From contig NZ_CP076103.1 of assembly GCF_018732085.1 (NCBI RefSeq), positions 3,906,001-3,970,000 on the forward strand: 64,000 nt of DNA. The letters run 5' to 3'. Positions within the stretch are counted from its first letter, which is position 1; each line of letters opens with the position of its first letter. Made by a program: the position numbers and the translations under genes. The stretch comes from Lysobacter capsici (GTDB lineage: Bacteria > Pseudomonadota > Gammaproteobacteria > Xanthomonadales > Xanthomonadaceae). Positions 51,734 through 61,230 of the stretch are shown here, in pieces. Below the pieces are notes generated by a model, which was given only the letters and a program-made list of their open reading frames with translations, did not search any database and was not told the DNA's origin.

Positions 51734-51928
51734 TTACTCTTCGTCGGCGACGCGCGAAGTGGTCTCGATGACCTTCTTGCCGCGGTAGTAGCCGTCGGCG
51801 GTCACGTGGTGGCGGATGTGGGTCTCTCCGCTGGTCGGGTCGGTGGCCAGCTGCTTGCTGGTCAGCGCGTCATGGGCGCGGCGCTGGCCGCGGCGGGACG
51901 GGGAAACGCGGGACTTCTGGACAGCCAT
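51734..51928 (-). CDS. rpmF: 50S ribosomal protein L32
   Basis: A 64-residue basic protein starting MAVQKSRVSPSRRGQRRAHD, the standard L32 N-terminus. It has no zinc-binding cysteines. It ends with YYRGKKVIETTSRVADEE. A GGAG ribosome site precedes the ATG. yceD lies upstream as in E. coli; plsX does not follow it. Confidence 0.97.
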   Translation of the reverse strand: MAVQKSRVSPSRRGQRRAHDALTSKQLATDPTSGETHIRHHVTADGYYRGKKVIETTSRVADEE

Positions 51929-52062
51929 GGTCTTGCTCCGGAAAAGCGGTCGAAACCTGAGGTGGATAGCGTAGCCCGATTAGCAGGAACGGCTTGCTGA
52001 TTCGCCTGCAGGTCGGAAGGAAACTTGGGTCGAACGGGTGTTGCGGGGTCGTGCGTGTTGCA

Positions 52063-52584
52063 TCAATTCTTTTTGAGCGAGGACAGCGCCGCGAACGGGT
52101 TGGCCGCGTCGCGCTCTTCCTGCGGCGCCGGCCAGTCGCGCTCGACCGCCTCGGTGCCCGGCGCCATCGGCACCACCGGCACGGCGAGGATCAGTTCGTC
52201 CTCGACCAGCTCGGAGGCCCGCAGCATGCCGTCTTCGGGCATCAGCAGCGGCTCGTAGCCTTCCGGCAGCGCGGCTTCGTCGGCTTCCTCGCGGATCAGG
52301 CCGAGACGCTGCACCATCTGCACCGGAAGCAGGAACCGCTCCAGCGTGCGCTGGCACAGCAACGGCAACGCAGTGTCGATCTTCAGCTCGACGTACGGCA
52401 CCTTGAGCTCGTCGGTGTCGAAATCCAGCGAGTACTCAACGAAACCTTCGGTATCGAGCAGACTGGCCTGCAACCGGGTCAGGGCTGACAACGGCAGACG
52501 CCCTTCCACACCGCGCCGAGACGCCACCAGGCGCCAGGCATCGAGAAGATCGGGCACCCGCCCGGATGGCACATCGGCTGACAT
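52063..52584 (-). CDS. yceD: YceD/DUF177 family protein (23S rRNA accumulation protein)
   Basis: A 173-residue protein. Family features: VSRRGVEGRLPLSAL-like N-terminus, the C-rich position in LPLLCQRTLERFLLPV, and the acidic ELVEDELILAVPVVPM near the C-terminus. YceD is tied to 23S rRNA processing and sits upstream of rpmF in most bacteria. Divergent from the small membrane protein and maf. Confidence 0.93.
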   Translation of the reverse strand: MSADVPSGRVPDLLDAWRLVASRRGVEGRLPLSALTRLQASLLDTEGFVEYSLDFDTDELKVPYVELKIDTALPLLCQRTLERFLLPVQMVQRLGLIREEADEAALPEGYEPLLMPEDGMLRASELVEDELILAVPVVPMAPGTEAVERDWPAPQEERDAANPFAALSSLKKN

Positions 52585-52725
52585 AAGCCGCGGAATGTTA
52601 AAGACCGTCCGGGGTTGTGTCAAACCGTAAGCCTCGGGCGGGACGAGGATTTGCCGCCGGGATTTGCCGCCGGCCCGGCGCTCCGTGCAGACTGCCCGGC
52701 CCACCGCAGCCGCGCCGAGTCCGCC

Positions 52726-53091
52726 TTGACCCTCGTCCTGCTCCTGACCGTGGCCGTACTGGCGGCCGTGGCGTCGGCCCTGATCTGGCAGTTCGGCCCG
52801 GCGCGACGCCAGCGCGCGATGCGCGAAGTGCTCGACGCGGCCGACGCGCTGGAAGCCCGGCTGCGTACCGCGCGCGCCGAAATCGAGGCGGTCGCCGGCG
52901 ACGAGGGCCGCGACCCGGTCGGCGACGCGATGCGCGAAATGCTCCGCCAGCGCCTGTGGCTGCGCGACCACGGCCGCCGCGCCAGCCCGGCCCAGCTGAT
53001 CGAGGTCCGCGCCTCGATCGACGCGGCCCGGGTCAAGATCGAGCAGTTGCTGAACGAGATCGAGCGGGTCCGGACGGCGCCGCTGGGCTGA
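52726..53091 (+). CDS. Small membrane protein with coiled-coil tail, unknown
   Basis: A 121-residue protein read from TTG 52726. One membrane helix (about 2-22, LVLLLTVAVLAAVASALIWQ) is followed by a charged helical region (about 28-115) with a coiled-coil look (LDAADALEARLRTARAEIEA, IDAARVKIEQLLNEIERV). No ATG or GTG fits better, and the ribosome site is weak. It lies divergent from yceD and 83 bases before maf. The function is not recognised. Confidence 0.55.
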   Translation: MTLVLLLTVAVLAAVASALIWQFGPARRQRAMREVLDAADALEARLRTARAEIEAVAGDEGRDPVGDAMREMLRQRLWLRDHGRRASPAQLIEVRASIDAARVKIEQLLNEIERVRTAPLG

Positions 53092-53174
53092 ACCCCAGCT
53101 GCTCAGCCAGCTGCGAGACGAAAACCGGCCTCGCCCCACTCCTTTCCTCATTCCTCTCAACTCCTTTCTCGCCC

Positions 53175-53747
53175 ATGCCCCTGCTTCTGGCCTCCACCTC
53201 GGTCTACCGTCGCGAACTGCTCGGCCGCCTCGGCCTGCCGTTCGACACCGCCCGGCCCGAGACCGACGAAACCCCGCAGCCCGGCGAAGCGCCGGCCGCG
53301 CTGGCCGCGCGCCTGGCGGTGGCCAAGGCCGCGGCGGTCGCCGCGCTGCATCCCGACGCCTGGGTGATCGGTTCGGACCAGGTCGCCGAGTTCGATGGCC
53401 GGCCGATCGGCAAACCCGGCGACCGCGCCGGCGCGCTGGCCCAACTGACGGCGATGTCGGGACGCGAGGTGCGCTTCCTGACCGGTCTGTGCGTGCTGCG
53501 CCACGGCCAAGCGCCGCTGACCGCGCTGGACACGACGGTCGTGCGTTTCCGCGAACTGGGCGCCGAGGAGATCGCGCGCTACGTCGACGCCGAGCAGCCG
53601 TTCGACTGCGCCGGCAGTTTCAAGTCCGAAGGCTTAGGAATCACGTTGTTCGAGGCGATCGAATCGCGCGATCCGACCGCGCTGATCGGCCTGCCGCTGA
53701 TCGCGACGGCGCGGTTGTTGCGCGAGGCGGGGTATCGGTTGCCTTGA
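53175..53747 (+). CDS. Maf/YceF-type nucleoside triphosphate pyrophosphatase
   Basis: A 190-residue Maf protein. Motifs: LLASTSVYRRELL at the N-terminus, the ETDETP segment, GSDQVAEFDGRPIGKP and the C-terminal GSFKSEGLGITLFEAIES with GLPLIATARLLREAGY. The Gly-Ser-Asp-Gln and branch-specific features fit YceF (m7GTP pyrophosphatase). It removes modified nucleotides before they enter RNA. maf opposite yceD is the E. coli arrangement. Confidence 0.93.
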   Translation: MPLLLASTSVYRRELLGRLGLPFDTARPETDETPQPGEAPAALAARLAVAKAAAVAALHPDAWVIGSDQVAEFDGRPIGKPGDRAGALAQLTAMSGREVRFLTGLCVLRHGQAPLTALDTTVVRFRELGAEEIARYVDAEQPFDCAGSFKSEGLGITLFEAIESRDPTALIGLPLIATARLLREAGYRLP

Positions 53748-53772
53748 TGCGGCATTGATCCTGAGGCGGTAT

Positions 53773-54040
53773 TGATCGTTGCGTGCGACTCCGGCCGGGA
53801 TCGACCTTGCGCAATCTTTTGTGGGAGGGGCTTCAGCCCCGACGCTTTTCGATCAAATCTCGATGCGGCATCGACTCTCGCCATGATCGTTGCGCGCAAT
53901 CCCTCAGCGAGGATCGACCTTGCGCAATCTTTTGTGGGAGGGGCTTCAGCCCCGACGCTTTCCGATCAAATCTCGATGCGGCATCGATGCGATCGGAACG
54001 AAAAGCGTCGGGGCTGAAGCCCCTCCCACAAAAGACCTCG
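53773..54040. repeat. Two 100-base direct repeats plus inverted arm (TGTGGGAGGGGCTTCAGCCC family)
   Basis: 53773-53874 and 53885-53987 are direct copies: ATCGTTGCG, then GGATCGACCTTGCGCAATCT and TTTGTGGGAGGGGCTTCAGC through CTCGATGCGGCATCGA. A third, inverted unit (53996-54040) reads GAAAAGCGTCGGGGCTGAAG then CCCCTCCCACAAAAGACCTC. The outer end unit equals that of the 19.3-19.6 kb element. The interval 53748-54173 holds no gene. Confidence 0.9.
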
Positions 54041-54173
54041 AAGATTCGTCTGCCGGTTGCAGCCTGTCTGAGCGACGGATCGAGCTACGCTCGCCTCACC
54101 ACTGATGCACTTGCACCGATAGCGCTTCGGGCGCTCGCGTGATCACCAACACACGACACGGCCGGCGGCGAAA

Positions 54174-56057
54174 TCACCGCCGCCTGACCTCGATCGGCTG
54201 CTCCGCCCAATCCTCGACGCTGCCGTCGCGCCCATGCAGGCGCAGCCCCAGCCAATGCCGGCCCGGCGGTTCGGCATCGAGCGCGATCTTCGCGTTGAAA
54301 CCGACCTTCGGATGCTGCGGATCGCTCGAATGCCGGCCGTCCGGCAAGGTCCAGTACTCGCGCACGCCCGGCCGCTCGCTGCCGTAGTCCGCCTGGGCGA
54401 CGACACGGCCGTCGAGCATGATCTCGACCCGCGCCAGGCCGACGCCGTCCTTGAACGCCCAGCCACTGACCTCGAACGCGCGGCCGACCTTCGTACCGGC
54501 GACGGGCGCATCGATCCAGGCCATCGCCGGCGTGGTGCAGTCGCCCGCGCGCGGCGCGCCGTCGAAGGCGAACAAGGCGAAACGCTGACGGCCGTGATCG
54601 ACGTTGAGGATCTGCGGCGGCGGCAACGGCCCGGCCATCGCGCACAAGGCGTGATAGCGCTGCAGCAGGTTCTTGTATTCGACTTCGGCCACGCCCACCA
54701 CCAACAGCACCGGCGTATCGCCCCAGTCGCTGCGGCCGGCGCTTTGCAGGCCCCACAACTGCAACTGCGGCGCGCGGCCGTGCTTGTGGTTGATCGGATG
54801 ATCGAGCACCGCGATGCGCGGATCGTCCAACGCGAAGCCCAGTTCGGCGCCGACTTTGAAGTTGTCGGCGACGATGCGCGTTCCCGGCGGCATCGCCCGC
54901 TGCTTTGCGCGCACCGCGCGCGCCAGTTCGTCCCAGCCGGCGAAATTGGACGGATACCACTTCTCGCCGGCGCTGTGCGCGCGCAAACCAGGAATCGACA
55001 CGGCGACGTAATAGCCCAGCATCGCCAGCAAGGTCGCGCCGGCGCAGGCGACGGTGAGCACGCGCGCCCAACCCGGCCACGCCGCGAGCACGCCCGGCAG
55101 CAGCGGCAGCAAGGCGAGGAACCCCGGCAGCGGCCAATGGAAACTCACCCGCTCGGTGTCGGCGAAAAACCCCAGCACGAAGAACCCCAGCACGACCAGG
55201 CTGCCGAGCAAGGCGAAGTAACGCGTCACCGGCGATGCCGCGCGCGCGCCGCGCGCACCGGCGATGGCGAGCGCGAGCAACAACGCCGGCGTCACCAGCA
55301 GCGCCTGGATCGCGATGAACCACAGGCCGTCGACATGGAACGACCACGGATGCCGGTCGACCAGCTGGAAGCGCAGGCCCGCATCGGCGTTGTCCATGTT
55401 CCAGGCCACCAGCGGCGCCCACGCCGAGGCGCCGATCGCGACGGCGATGATCAGGCGCACGTCGCGCAGCGCGCGCCGGCCTTCGGGCAGCAACAGCAGC
55501 ACCACGAAGCCGACCCCGATCACCGCGATGAAGCGGTAATGGCTCAACGCGCCCAGGGCCAGGCCGGCCGCGAGTTCGACCGCGGTGCGCGCATCGACCT
55601 CGCGCAACAGCCGCGCGCCCGCGTCCAGGCACAGCAAGGTCGCCAGCGCCATCATCGCGTCGGGCAAGGCGAGCACGCCCAAGGTGCCCGACAACGGCAG
55701 CAGCAGCGCGAAGCAACCGGCGATCCAGCCCTGGCGTTCGCCGAATTCGCGCGCGGTGATCCGCGCCAGCAGCCACGGCACCAGCGCGGCGATCAACACG
55801 AACGGCGCGCGCAGCGCCAGGGTGTGGTTGCCGCCGAGCTCCACGCCGATCCGCGCCAGCCATGCGGTCAGCCCGGGCAAGTCCGAGTACGCGGCGGCCG
55901 GATGCCGGCCTTCCTGCCAGTAGAAGGCTTCGTCGACGAACAACGGCAGTTTCGCGGCGAGCGCGAGCTTGAGCAGCAGCACCAGCGACCACAGGGTCCA
56001 GAACACGCGCCGAATGGGCAGATCGCGCAATGCGCCGGTTTCGTCCTTGTCCCGCAT
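54174..56057 (-). CDS. GT39/GT83-type membrane glycosyltransferase with C-terminal beta domain
   Basis: A 627-residue protein. About ten to twelve predicted membrane helices fill residues 18-385. The first loop carries LFVDEAFYWQEGR, the acidic motif of ArnT/PMT-type enzymes that use polyprenyl-phosphate sugars. After a soluble region (about 400-510), a C-terminal beta-sandwich (about 515-627) contains VSGWAFKDGVGLARVEIMLD, an Ig-like domain not found in most family members. It probably glycosylates an envelope lipid or protein on the periplasmic side. Donor and acceptor are unknown. Confidence 0.88.
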   Translation of the reverse strand: MRDKDETGALRDLPIRRVFWTLWSLVLLLKLALAAKLPLFVDEAFYWQEGRHPAAAYSDLPGLTAWLARIGVELGGNHTLALRAPFVLIAALVPWLLARITAREFGERQGWIAGCFALLLPLSGTLGVLALPDAMMALATLLCLDAGARLLREVDARTAVELAAGLALGALSHYRFIAVIGVGFVVLLLLPEGRRALRDVRLIIAVAIGASAWAPLVAWNMDNADAGLRFQLVDRHPWSFHVDGLWFIAIQALLVTPALLLALAIAGARGARAASPVTRYFALLGSLVVLGFFVLGFFADTERVSFHWPLPGFLALLPLLPGVLAAWPGWARVLTVACAGATLLAMLGYYVAVSIPGLRAHSAGEKWYPSNFAGWDELARAVRAKQRAMPPGTRIVADNFKVGAELGFALDDPRIAVLDHPINHKHGRAPQLQLWGLQSAGRSDWGDTPVLLVVGVAEVEYKNLLQRYHALCAMAGPLPPPQILNVDHGRQRFALFAFDGAPRAGDCTTPAMAWIDAPVAGTKVGRAFEVSGWAFKDGVGLARVEIMLDGRVVAQADYGSERPGVREYWTLPDGRHSSDPQHPKVGFNAKIALDAEPPGRHWLGLRLHGRDGSVEDWAEQPIEVRRR

Positions 56058-56347
56058 CGATACTCGACCTCGCTACACTTCGGATGGATGGACCGCGCCG
56101 CCACGGCAAGCACGGCCCACTGTGGATGCCGCGCGATGCACGCCCTGCGATGACGCAGCGCGCGGGCGAGGCGGCACGATCCGGGGAGCGCCGGGGCGGG
56201 CGCGTTTGTTGACGCTCGTCCCAGAAAGCCTGTCGTCCAATGCAGCCGACGCAAGCCGCAGGCGATCATGCCGCCCGCCTGCACCGCCGCACCGATCGCC
56301 ACGGCACGCGTTACGCTCGACCCTACAGACTCAGGACTTACGCAACG

Positions 56348-57379
<1,032 letters not shown>

Positions 57380-57387
57380 AACCGGCC

Positions 57388-58395
57388 ATGGCCGCCCCTT
57401 CGCCGCAGCCGCCGCGCGCGCCGTCGCTGCGAGCCCGTTACATGCAATTGCTGCGCAACCGGATGATGACGCTGACCCGGCCGCGCTCGCCCGAAGCGCT
57501 GCCGGCGCGTTTCGACCGCCGCCGCATCTACGTGCTGCCGACCGGTTTCGGCGCGTTCTATGCGGCGTTGCTGTCGGCGATGCTGCTGGGCGCGCTCAAC
57601 TACAACAACAACCCGGCGTTCCTGCTCGCGCTGCTGCTGGCCGGCGCCGGCCTGGCCAGCCTGATCGCCGCGCAGTTGCAACTGGCCGGGCTGAGCATCG
57701 TCGCGATCGACGCCGAACCGGTCCCGGCCGGCACCGCGCTGCTGGTGCGCGTGCATGCGCGCGCCGCGCCCGACCGGATACGGCGCGGCCTGCGCGTGGA
57801 TGCGCCCGGCGCGGCCGAATTGACCGGCGCGCGCCTGGACCTCGACCAGGGCGCGGGCGAAGCCGAACTGCGGGTGATCACCGAACATCGCGGCTGGCTC
57901 GACCTGCCGAAACTGCGCGTGTCCACCACCCGGCCGCTCGGCCTGGCGCGCGCCTGGTCGCACGTGTGGCCGCAGGCGCCGCTGCTGGTGTACCCCACGC
58001 CCGAAGCGCACGGTCCGCCGCTGCCGATCGGCGGCGGCGATCAGGCGGTGAGCCGGCTGCATCCGGCCGGCGACGACGTGCATCACCTGCGCGCCTACCG
58101 TCCCGGCGACGCGCGCCGCGCGATCGCCTGGAAGCATTCGGCGCGGCGCGACATGCTGCTGGTGCGCGAATACGAACAACCGGTCGGCGCCGACGTCGAG
58201 CTGGAGTGGCACCGGCTGGTCGGCCTGAACCAGGAAGCGCGGATCTCGCGGCTGGCGCGCTGGGTCGACGAAGCCGAGCGCGACGGCTGCCGCTATCGGC
58301 TGAGCCTGCCGAATCAGCCCTCGCTCGGACCGGGCGCCGGCGCGGCGCATCGGCATGCCTGTCTCAAGGCGCTGGCGTTGTTGCCGCCGGGCTGA
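57388..58395 (+). CDS. DUF58 membrane-anchored protein
   Basis: A 335-residue protein. Two adjacent hydrophobic helices (about 48-95, with GALNYNNNPAFLLALLLAGA) anchor it to the membrane. The DUF58 core has the signature YRPGDARRAIAWKHSARRDM followed by LLVREYE. It partners MoxR ATPases; the biochemical role is unknown. It is normally followed by the transglutaminase-like gene, which here lies 2.8 kb further on beyond two opposite-strand genes. Confidence 0.93.
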   Translation: MAAPSPQPPRAPSLRARYMQLLRNRMMTLTRPRSPEALPARFDRRRIYVLPTGFGAFYAALLSAMLLGALNYNNNPAFLLALLLAGAGLASLIAAQLQLAGLSIVAIDAEPVPAGTALLVRVHARAAPDRIRRGLRVDAPGAAELTGARLDLDQGAGEAELRVITEHRGWLDLPKLRVSTTRPLGLARAWSHVWPQAPLLVYPTPEAHGPPLPIGGGDQAVSRLHPAGDDVHHLRAYRPGDARRAIAWKHSARRDMLLVREYEQPVGADVELEWHRLVGLNQEARISRLARWVDEAERDGCRYRLSLPNQPSLGPGAGAAHRHACLKALALLPPG

Positions 58396-58417
58396 GGCCG
58401 GCGACTGCGCGCGGCCC

Positions 58418-59107
58418 TTACGCCTGGAAACGATTCGCCGCCACGTCGAACCATGGCGTGCACAGCATCTGCTGTTTCCCGACCACCGCGAACGAGGCGC
58501 GCCACAACTGGCCCTGCGATGCAGTGTGCGGCTGGTCGAAGTCGGTTTCGTTGAAACGCATGACGCCCACGCACCAACGCAGGCGTTTGGGCGCGAGCGT
58601 GCCCTTGAGGGCGTACTCGAACCGCGCCGACACCTCCTTGCCCGGCTCGAGCCGCAGCGCGATCGGCGTGGGCGGAACGGTCGGCGACGGCCGACGCAGC
58701 GGCAGCACGCCGTGCATCAACTCGACGTCCTCGCCTTCGGTCTTTTCGGTCGGGATGCCGACCTCGCCGGCTTTCTGCCGTCCGGTATCGATCGCGTGGA
58801 AATTGCCCCGATCGAACACCGCCAGCGGCGCGTCGGCGGTATTGCGCAAGCGGTAGCTCACCGCCACGAGGCGCGCGGCGGGCTGATAGTCGAAGCGGAC
58901 CTGCAACACGCTGCCTTGTTCGCCCTGCACGGTCGTCTGAGCTGCCGCTGCGTCCTGGATCGGGGGTGTGGAACTCATACTGCTCTCCGAATGCGTTTTC
59001 GACCGTTGCGTTTGCGCGCAGGCGGTGGCGATGCCCGCCGCCAGTACCGCGATCACTACTGATGCGCCGGCACGACAGGCCGGGCAGGCTTGGCGCGCGG
59101 GCTTCAC
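58418..59107 (-). CDS. Putative lipoprotein coupled to the M91 protease gene
   Basis: A 229-residue protein read from GTG 59107, which overlaps the stop of the metalloprotease gene by four bases (GTGA). That coupling supports this start. The N-terminus is basic, then hydrophobic (ASVVIAVLAAGIATAC), with a plausible lipobox cysteine near residue 30. The mature part is beta-rich with VAVSYRLRNTADAPLAVFDR, PIALRLEPGKEVSARFEYAL and LRWCVGVMRFNETDF. No family is recognised. It may be an inhibitor, immunity partner or delivery partner of the protease; this is inference. A shorter ATG start at 58978 is possible. Confidence 0.7.
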   Translation of the reverse strand: MKPARQACPACRAGASVVIAVLAAGIATACAQTQRSKTHSESSMSSTPPIQDAAAAQTTVQGEQGSVLQVRFDYQPAARLVAVSYRLRNTADAPLAVFDRGNFHAIDTGRQKAGEVGIPTEKTEGEDVELMHGVLPLRRPSPTVPPTPIALRLEPGKEVSARFEYALKGTLAPKRLRWCVGVMRFNETDFDQPHTASQGQLWRASFAVVGKQQMLCTPWFDVAANRFQA

Positions 59108-60846
59108 CGCCGCGGCCCCATGGACAGCGGCGCTTCGCCCGGCGTGGCCATTTCCATCACCGGCCCAGGTTGCGCCTGCGCAAGTTGATCCACGGTCCTG
59201 ATGGTTTCTTCGCGGAAGGACTGGCCGATTTCCGAGGATGCGACACGCTGGGTGGCCGCTCGCAGCGCCGCCGGATCGCCCGAGTCCAACGCCGCCAACA
59301 GACCGCTGACCCGGCTGTCGATCCCGGCGAACGCGGTGCCGCCAGCGGCCGGCAACCCGGTCGGCAGGTCGGCCCGCGCCATATCGCCGCTCCAGCCGCC
59401 GACGTTGTAGTTCGGACGCTGCGGCAAACCCATTTCCTCGCGCAGGCCGTTTTCGCTGAGCGCCTTGGGATTGGCGGTGGTCGCCGGGGTCGCCGGATCG
59501 CGATCGAAATCGAAGGCCGCGCCGCCGTTGTTGAGGCCGACCGCCTGCATCTCGTCGTTGTTGATGCCGTTGTCGGGGCCGGCGCCGGCATAGGTGCCGC
59601 GCTGCGCGGTGCCGTTGACGCCGTTGTAGGCGTGCGACAACTCGTGGAACAGCACCACCGGCGGGGCCGGAAACTGTTCACTGTGGTTGGACGGGTTGTA
59701 GCTGACGGTGGTGTTCTCGCCGCCGCCGGCCACGGTGGCGCCGCCGGGTCCGGGTCGCAGATAGGTCGGCGGCGTCACCGGGCCGGCCGAGCCGTTGTAT
59801 TCGTTCTGCAGCTCGGTGATGGTCGTGCTCTTGCCGGTGCCGGTGACCGGATCGGCGGCGCGGTCGAGTTCGCCCAGCATCTGCCGGCCGTTGGGCGAAG
59901 AACGCAGCATCTCGATGTCGGCTTCGGTGCGTTGGGTAAACCCCGCCGAGCCGTTGACCGTGACGCTGGCGCCGATCGCGGCGGTCATGTCGACCTCGAC
60001 CACGCGGTTGGAAGCGCCGCGCGCGACAGTGATGTTGTCGCTGCCCGACTGGCCGTAGATCGCGTCGTTGCCGGAACGGTTGTCGACCCGGTCCGCGCCC
60101 GCGCCGGTGTAGACGCGGTCGTTGCCGCGCCCGCCGACGAGGTTGTCGTCGCCCAGGCCGCCGGACAGCACGTCGTCGCCGCGGCCGCCGTCGATGCGGT
60201 CGTTGCCCTTGCCGCCTTCGATGTAGTCGCGGCCGTCGCCGCCGAGCAGCCGGTCGTTGCCGTCGCCGCCGTAGACCACATCGTTGCCGCGACCGGCGTC
60301 GATGGTGTCGTTGCCGGTATTGCCGAACACGTCGTCGCGGCCGTCGCCGCTGCGGATGGTGTCGTTGCCCGCGCCGCCGTCGATGCGGTCGCGGCCTGCG
60401 CCGGTGGTGATGGTGTCGTTGCCGGCGCCGCCGTCGACATCCATGTTCACGCTGACCCGCGGCCGGGTCATGACGACATCGTTGCCGTCGCCCGTGCGCA
60501 GGCCCAGTTCCTGCCCGGGCGCGAGGGTGATCTCGTATCGGCTGCCGTTGATGTTCACGTCGAGCACGCCGTTGCGGCGCTGATCGACATTGACCCGATC
60601 ATCGCCGGCGCCGGTGCTGATCACCACCTTGTCGCCGAATTGATCGCCGCCGATGACCTGCTCGCGGGTGATGACGACATCGCCGCGGCGGAACAATTCC
60701 TGCGATACGGTCGGCTTGCCGTCGGCGGTCGTGCCGTTGACCGCCGCCGGACCGCCGGCGGGGACGGTGCTGCCATGCACGATCGTGGGCGGTGGCGTGC
60801 CGGTCGCGGCGCGGGTCGAAGAATCGGTATCGGGTTCGCTGGCCAT
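59104..60846 (-). CDS. RTX-repeat protein with M91 (NleD-like) zinc metalloprotease domain
   Basis: A 580-residue protein with no Sec signal. The N-terminal tail (1-60) is Thr/Pro-rich. A block of GGxGxDxU calcium-binding nonapeptides fills about residues 139-272 (GGAGNDTI, GGDGNDRL, GGKGNDRI). The C-terminal half (about 285-500) is an M91 domain with the zinc signature FHELSHAYNG (H401, E402, H405) and a later acidic segment DNGINNDEMQAVG. NleD-type enzymes cut host kinases after type III delivery in E. coli. Here the repeats point to calcium-dependent secretion or folding. The ATG at 60846 has a GGGAG site. No type I exporter is adjacent. Confidence 0.9.
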   Translation of the reverse strand: MASEPDTDSSTRAATGTPPPTIVHGSTVPAGGPAAVNGTTADGKPTVSQELFRRGDVVITREQVIGGDQFGDKVVISTGAGDDRVNVDQRRNGVLDVNINGSRYEITLAPGQELGLRTGDGNDVVMTRPRVSVNMDVDGGAGNDTITTGAGRDRIDGGAGNDTIRSGDGRDDVFGNTGNDTIDAGRGNDVVYGGDGNDRLLGGDGRDYIEGGKGNDRIDGGRGDDVLSGGLGDDNLVGGRGNDRVYTGAGADRVDNRSGNDAIYGQSGSDNITVARGASNRVVEVDMTAAIGASVTVNGSAGFTQRTEADIEMLRSSPNGRQMLGELDRAADPVTGTGKSTTITELQNEYNGSAGPVTPPTYLRPGPGGATVAGGGENTTVSYNPSNHSEQFPAPPVVLFHELSHAYNGVNGTAQRGTYAGAGPDNGINNDEMQAVGLNNGGAAFDFDRDPATPATTANPKALSENGLREEMGLPQRPNYNVGGWSGDMARADLPTGLPAAGGTAFAGIDSRVSGLLAALDSGDPAALRAATQRVASSEIGQSFREETIRTVDQLAQAQPGPVMEMATPGEAPLSMGPRR

Positions 60847-61230
60847 TACCACTCCCTGTGTCCGGCGCCGCGTCGTCGTCTTCGACCGTGCGTGTACGCC
60901 TGCGACTGCCTTGTTGCGGACGATGCCCTGAAGCTGGCCCGGCCATGGGAACACGTTTGCGGCGCCAGCGACAAGGCAGCGCCGGCCGCGGCCATGTCAG
61001 GACACGGCGCGCGTCACTGTGCCGGCGCGCGCCGGGCTGCTCTACTATCGGCCGGTTGAGTGGGTCGATTTGAAATCGAAGCGGTTCAAGACCGGCCGGT
61101 TTCAAGACAAGCCCGTTTAAGATCGGTCCGCCGCGACGCAGCCAACGTCGATGCTTCCGTCCCCGCGTCGCCGCTGCATTGCGCGCAGCGACATCCATCG
61201 CAGTGAAACCCAGCAGGAACCGATTCGGCC
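60847..61230. other. 384-base divergent intergenic region
   Basis: Separates the M91 gene (minus) from the transglutaminase gene (plus). It contains GACCGGCCGGTTTCAAGAC-type short inverted pieces near 61085-61125 and no supported open frame. It probably holds the promoter of the protease-lipoprotein pair and of the transglutaminase gene, which lost direct linkage to moxR-DUF58. Confidence 0.4.
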
